Positions 62,190 through 64,000 of a DNA stretch of 64,000 bases are shown here, in pieces. Under the pieces are notes generated by a model that ran no database searches, was not told the DNA's origin, and saw only the letters and a list, made by a program, of their open reading frames with translations. Position 1 is the stretch's first letter, and the number at the start of each line of letters is the position of its first letter. A program made the translations under genes and the position numbers. Origin of the DNA: Granulicatella seriolae (lineage in GTDB: Bacteria > Bacillota > Bacilli > Lactobacillales > Aerococcaceae); assembly GCF_024543085.1 (NCBI RefSeq), contig NZ_JANHNZ010000005.1, positions 1 through 64,000 on the forward strand, written 5' to 3'.

Positions 62190-62242
62190 ATTTGATGATG
62201 TATTATTGATTTAGAACTATCATAAAATGAGGAGGATGAGCT

Positions 62243-62779
62243 ATGGGAAGAGCAAGTTCCAAAGTAGATTTGATGACGACATCACAAGACAATTTTGAAA
62301 AGTTAAATACCTTGATTGGTTCAATGACGGAGAAAGAATTGACCACACCTTTTGATTTTGCGGATGATGACAAGAAGAAGGAAGCACATTGGAGGCGTGA
62401 TAAGAACTTACGAGATATCCTTATCCATCTTTATGAGTGGCATCAACTCTTATTGAAGTGGGTTTCTTCGAATCAGAAGGGTCAAGCGGCACCATTTCTT
62501 CCTGAACCATACAACTGGAGAACTTACGGGGAGATGAATATAGAATTTTGGAAAAGGCACCAAGAGACACCCCTTGAAGAGGCGACTAAGCTCTACCAAG
62601 AGTCTCATAAAAACGTTATGGAACTGGCGGAAAGCTTTACAAATCAAGAACTATTCACCAAAGACGTTTTCCCTTGGGTAGGGGGTAGTACCCTTGGCTC
62701 CTATTTCGTAAGTGCCACCGCCAGCCATTACGATTGGGCGATGAAGAAGTTGAGAGCTCATATAAAAAAGTGTAAATGA
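62243..62779 (+). CDS. ClbS/DfsB family protein
   Basis: A 178-residue four-helix protein of the DinB-like ClbS/DfsB (DUF1706) family. HWRRDKNLRDILIHLYEWHQ, EPYNWRTYGEMN and TASHYDWAMKKL are typical. ClbS proteins protect against the DNA-damaging toxin colibactin by opening its warhead; other members have unknown substrates, so a self-protection role is inference. GAGGAGGATG precedes ATG 62243. It lies under the WYL operator-like site. Confidence 0.88.
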   Translation: MGRASSKVDLMTTSQDNFEKLNTLIGSMTEKELTTPFDFADDDKKKEAHWRRDKNLRDILIHLYEWHQLLLKWVSSNQKGQAAPFLPEPYNWRTYGEMNIEFWKRHQETPLEEATKLYQESHKNVMELAESFTNQELFTKDVFPWVGGSTLGSYFVSATASHYDWAMKKLRAHIKKCK

Positions 62780-62899
62780 TACAATTATTTGTTACTATAT
62801 AGATGAGTTTTTGATTCAAAAAGGTACTATTTGTGAACATATGTTAATCTCGGTAAAGGAAGAAGTCATAAATAAGTCTAGAATAGGGAGTCGATAACA

Positions 62900-63487
62900 T
62901 TGCAATCTATTGAAACCATAACAAAAGAAATCATGGCAGATCCTATGAACGCCGACTACACCAAGCGGAATATTCCACCTTTATTTAAGGCTAGTCCAGA
63001 GGCAAGAATAGTTATCATAGGGCAAGCACCGGGTCGTAAAGCTGAAGAGTCCCGTCTTTTTTGGAATGATATCAGTGGGGATCGTCTACGGGCATGGATG
63101 GATGTATCGCGTGACGTGTTTTATGACTCCAACCTGATTGCTCAATTGCCGATGGACTTCTATTTTCCGGGCAAAGGTAAATCTGGAGACCTCCCACCAC
63201 GCAAGGACTTTGCACCTAAATGGCATCCTTTACTTTTGGAAGCGATGCCCCAAGTCCAAACCATCCTCCTCGTTGGTAGCTATGCTCAAAAATACTATCT
63301 AGGCAAGTCAAGACAGGCAAATCTTACTGAAACAGTAAGGGGTTTTGAGACCTATTTACCAAAATATTTCCCCCTAGTTCATCCATCACCCTTAAACCTA
63401 AGATGGATTAAAAAGAATCCGTGGTTCGAAGAGGATGTCGTTCCTGTTCTAAAAAACCTTGTTGCTAAAGAAATCTTTGAGAAGTAG
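62900..63487 (+). CDS. uracil-DNA glycosylase-like protein
   Basis: A 195-residue member of the uracil-DNA glycosylase superfamily. Motif 1 is VIIGQAPGRKAEESRLFWND, and motif 2 is VHPSPLN, as in family 4/YcfP-type groups. DLPPRKDFAPKWHPLLLEA is conserved in its subfamily (uracil-DNA glycosylase family protein). It begins TTG 62900 with AGGGAG nine bases upstream; no ATG is suitably placed. Its neighbour is also linked to DNA damage. Enzyme activity is not certain because the water-activating Asp of classical enzymes is not obvious. Confidence 0.85.
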   Translation: MQSIETITKEIMADPMNADYTKRNIPPLFKASPEARIVIIGQAPGRKAEESRLFWNDISGDRLRAWMDVSRDVFYDSNLIAQLPMDFYFPGKGKSGDLPPRKDFAPKWHPLLLEAMPQVQTILLVGSYAQKYYLGKSRQANLTETVRGFETYLPKYFPLVHPSPLNLRWIKKNPWFEEDVVPVLKNLVAKEIFEK

Positions 63488-63528
63488 AAGATTATTTCTA
63501 ATAGAGAAAAGTGTTTAAGAAGAATGGA

Positions 63529-63785
63529 TTAAGTCTGGATAAAAAGTCCAAATTGTAACCAAATAAAAGAGTTCCCCAGAAATCTATCCGAAATAACGGT
63601 GTATAGCATAGCTGACGCACAGTGGATGTTTCGGCTTCAGCCGATTACAACCACGTAGACAGCTAAGCCAGTGAGACCTAGGCTCACGGCGGTGCCACCG
63701 TTCCCATTTCGGATAGATTTCTGGGGAACTCTTTTATGATTTAGAATGATTCTTATTTTATTACAAACTTCTTGCCCAGCCTTAA
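63529..63785 (+). repeat. 255-bp structured repeat, copy 10
   Basis: A full copy with forward core. Outer ends are TTAAGTCTGGATAAAAAGTC / ACTTCTTGCCCAGCCTTAA, with inner arms GTTCCCCAGAAATCTATCC / GGATAGATTTCTGGGGAAC. Confidence 0.92.
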
Positions 63786-63803
63786 CAGTATCCTAATCAA
63801 TAG

Positions 63804-63850
63804 AATAAGCTAGCTTTGACGTTTTACAATTCAAAGCTAGCTTATTTTCT
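63804..63850. terminator. bidirectional terminator
   Basis: AATAAGCTAGCTTTGA (63804-63819) pairs perfectly with TCAAAGCTAGCTTATT (63831-63846); T-runs flank it on each strand. It serves the amidase gene on the minus strand and possibly the plus strand. Confidence 0.88.
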
Positions 63851-63887
63851 ATTATTTAAAAACTGTAACTCTTAGAATGGACAATAG

Positions 63888-64000
63888 TTATTCCTTTGCC
63901 CATCTATTAAGAATCAAGTCATGGTCCTCAAAATCTTGCGCTAATGCCAACAACAAATCTTCCCGCCCTTTGGCTGCCATGAATTGCACACCTAAAGGCA
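63888..64000 (-). CDS. amidase, C-terminal end (partial)
   Basis: The last 37 codons of a minus-strand gene. The translation PLGVQFMAAKGREDLLLALA matches the C-terminus of amidase-signature enzymes (the GatA/AmiC type end, G-L-P-x-G-x-Q). It ends FEDHDLILNRWAKE before the stop at 63888. The rest lies outside the window, so neither the substrate nor the catalytic Ser-Ser-Lys can be checked. Confidence 0.75.
   Translation of the reverse strand, partial: PLGVQFMAAKGREDLLLALAQDFEDHDLILNRWAKE

Overview
The window is chromosomal DNA of a low-GC Gram-positive bacterium, most likely order Lactobacillales. The evidence is strong AGGAGG ribosome sites, the conserved block radA - PIN/TRAM protein - gltX - cysS - mrnC - rlmB - rae1 - sigma factor, an LPKTG-anchored Cna-B adhesin, an epsilon/zeta toxin pair, an MsmK-type sugar ATPase and a QueT transporter. 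Aerococcaceae or a neighbouring family is a guess; nothing here fixes the genus.

Layout. 1-203: 5S rRNA and terminator closing an rRNA operon. 400-1300: small genes, several broken by in-frame stops, including two Lsm-like paralogues. 1.5-6.4 kb: lipoprotein, aldo/keto reductase, cytoplasmic alpha-amylase, MalY/PatB-like lyase, VOC protein. 6.5-7.3 kb: a palindrome array and a dispersed repeat. 7.3-11 kb: CapA-like protein, GTPase with a DUF697-like tail, two small membrane proteins. 11.5-12.6 kb: epsilon/zeta. 12.8-17.2 kb: a TetR repressor and its probable target (luciferase-like monooxygenase plus F420-reductase-like protein), with a stand-alone tuf between them. 18.2-27.3 kb: an M32-peptidase-like protein that has lost its zinc site, a large HTH regulator and a 1707-residue adhesin with 12 Cna-B repeats. 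27.5-34.4 kb: preQ1 riboswitch-queT, metG, tatD-rnmV-rsmA, an HxlR pseudogene and a DUF1697 protein. 35-45 kb: msmK (minus), dut, then the conserved housekeeping block. 45.2-49.3 kb: a 435-bp inverted-repeat element and a decayed polymorphic-toxin locus with an orphan toxin/immunity cassette. 49.6-56 kb: an aroE-aroK fusion divergent from aroF-aroB-aroA-aroC. 56.5-60.7 kb: lantibiotic-immunity-type ABC transporter with a two-component system. 61.3-63.5 kb: WYL regulator, DfsB/ClbS-like protein, uracil-DNA-glycosylase-like protein. The window ends inside an amidase gene on the minus strand.

Three non-coding systems stand out. (1) The aro operon leader (51150-51467) encodes a 19-residue peptide with a YYFSYF run. 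It is followed by a chain of mutually exclusive pairings ending in an intrinsic terminator, which is the architecture of ribosome-mediated attenuation by Tyr/Phe supply. (2) Three separate loci carry three copies each of a ~95-bp palindrome at a 144-bp period; stem sequences differ between loci but pairing is kept. (3) A ~255-bp structured element with terminal inverted repeats occurs in ten full copies plus fragments, one copy inserted inside another.

Working together: the shikimate genes make chorismate under the proposed attenuator. TetR probably controls the flavin oxidoreductase pair through a shared ACGACA-type operator. The WYL regulator probably controls itself and the DfsB-like gene through a TGACA/TGTCA site. 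The LanFEG-like transporter and its sensor kinase form one operon.
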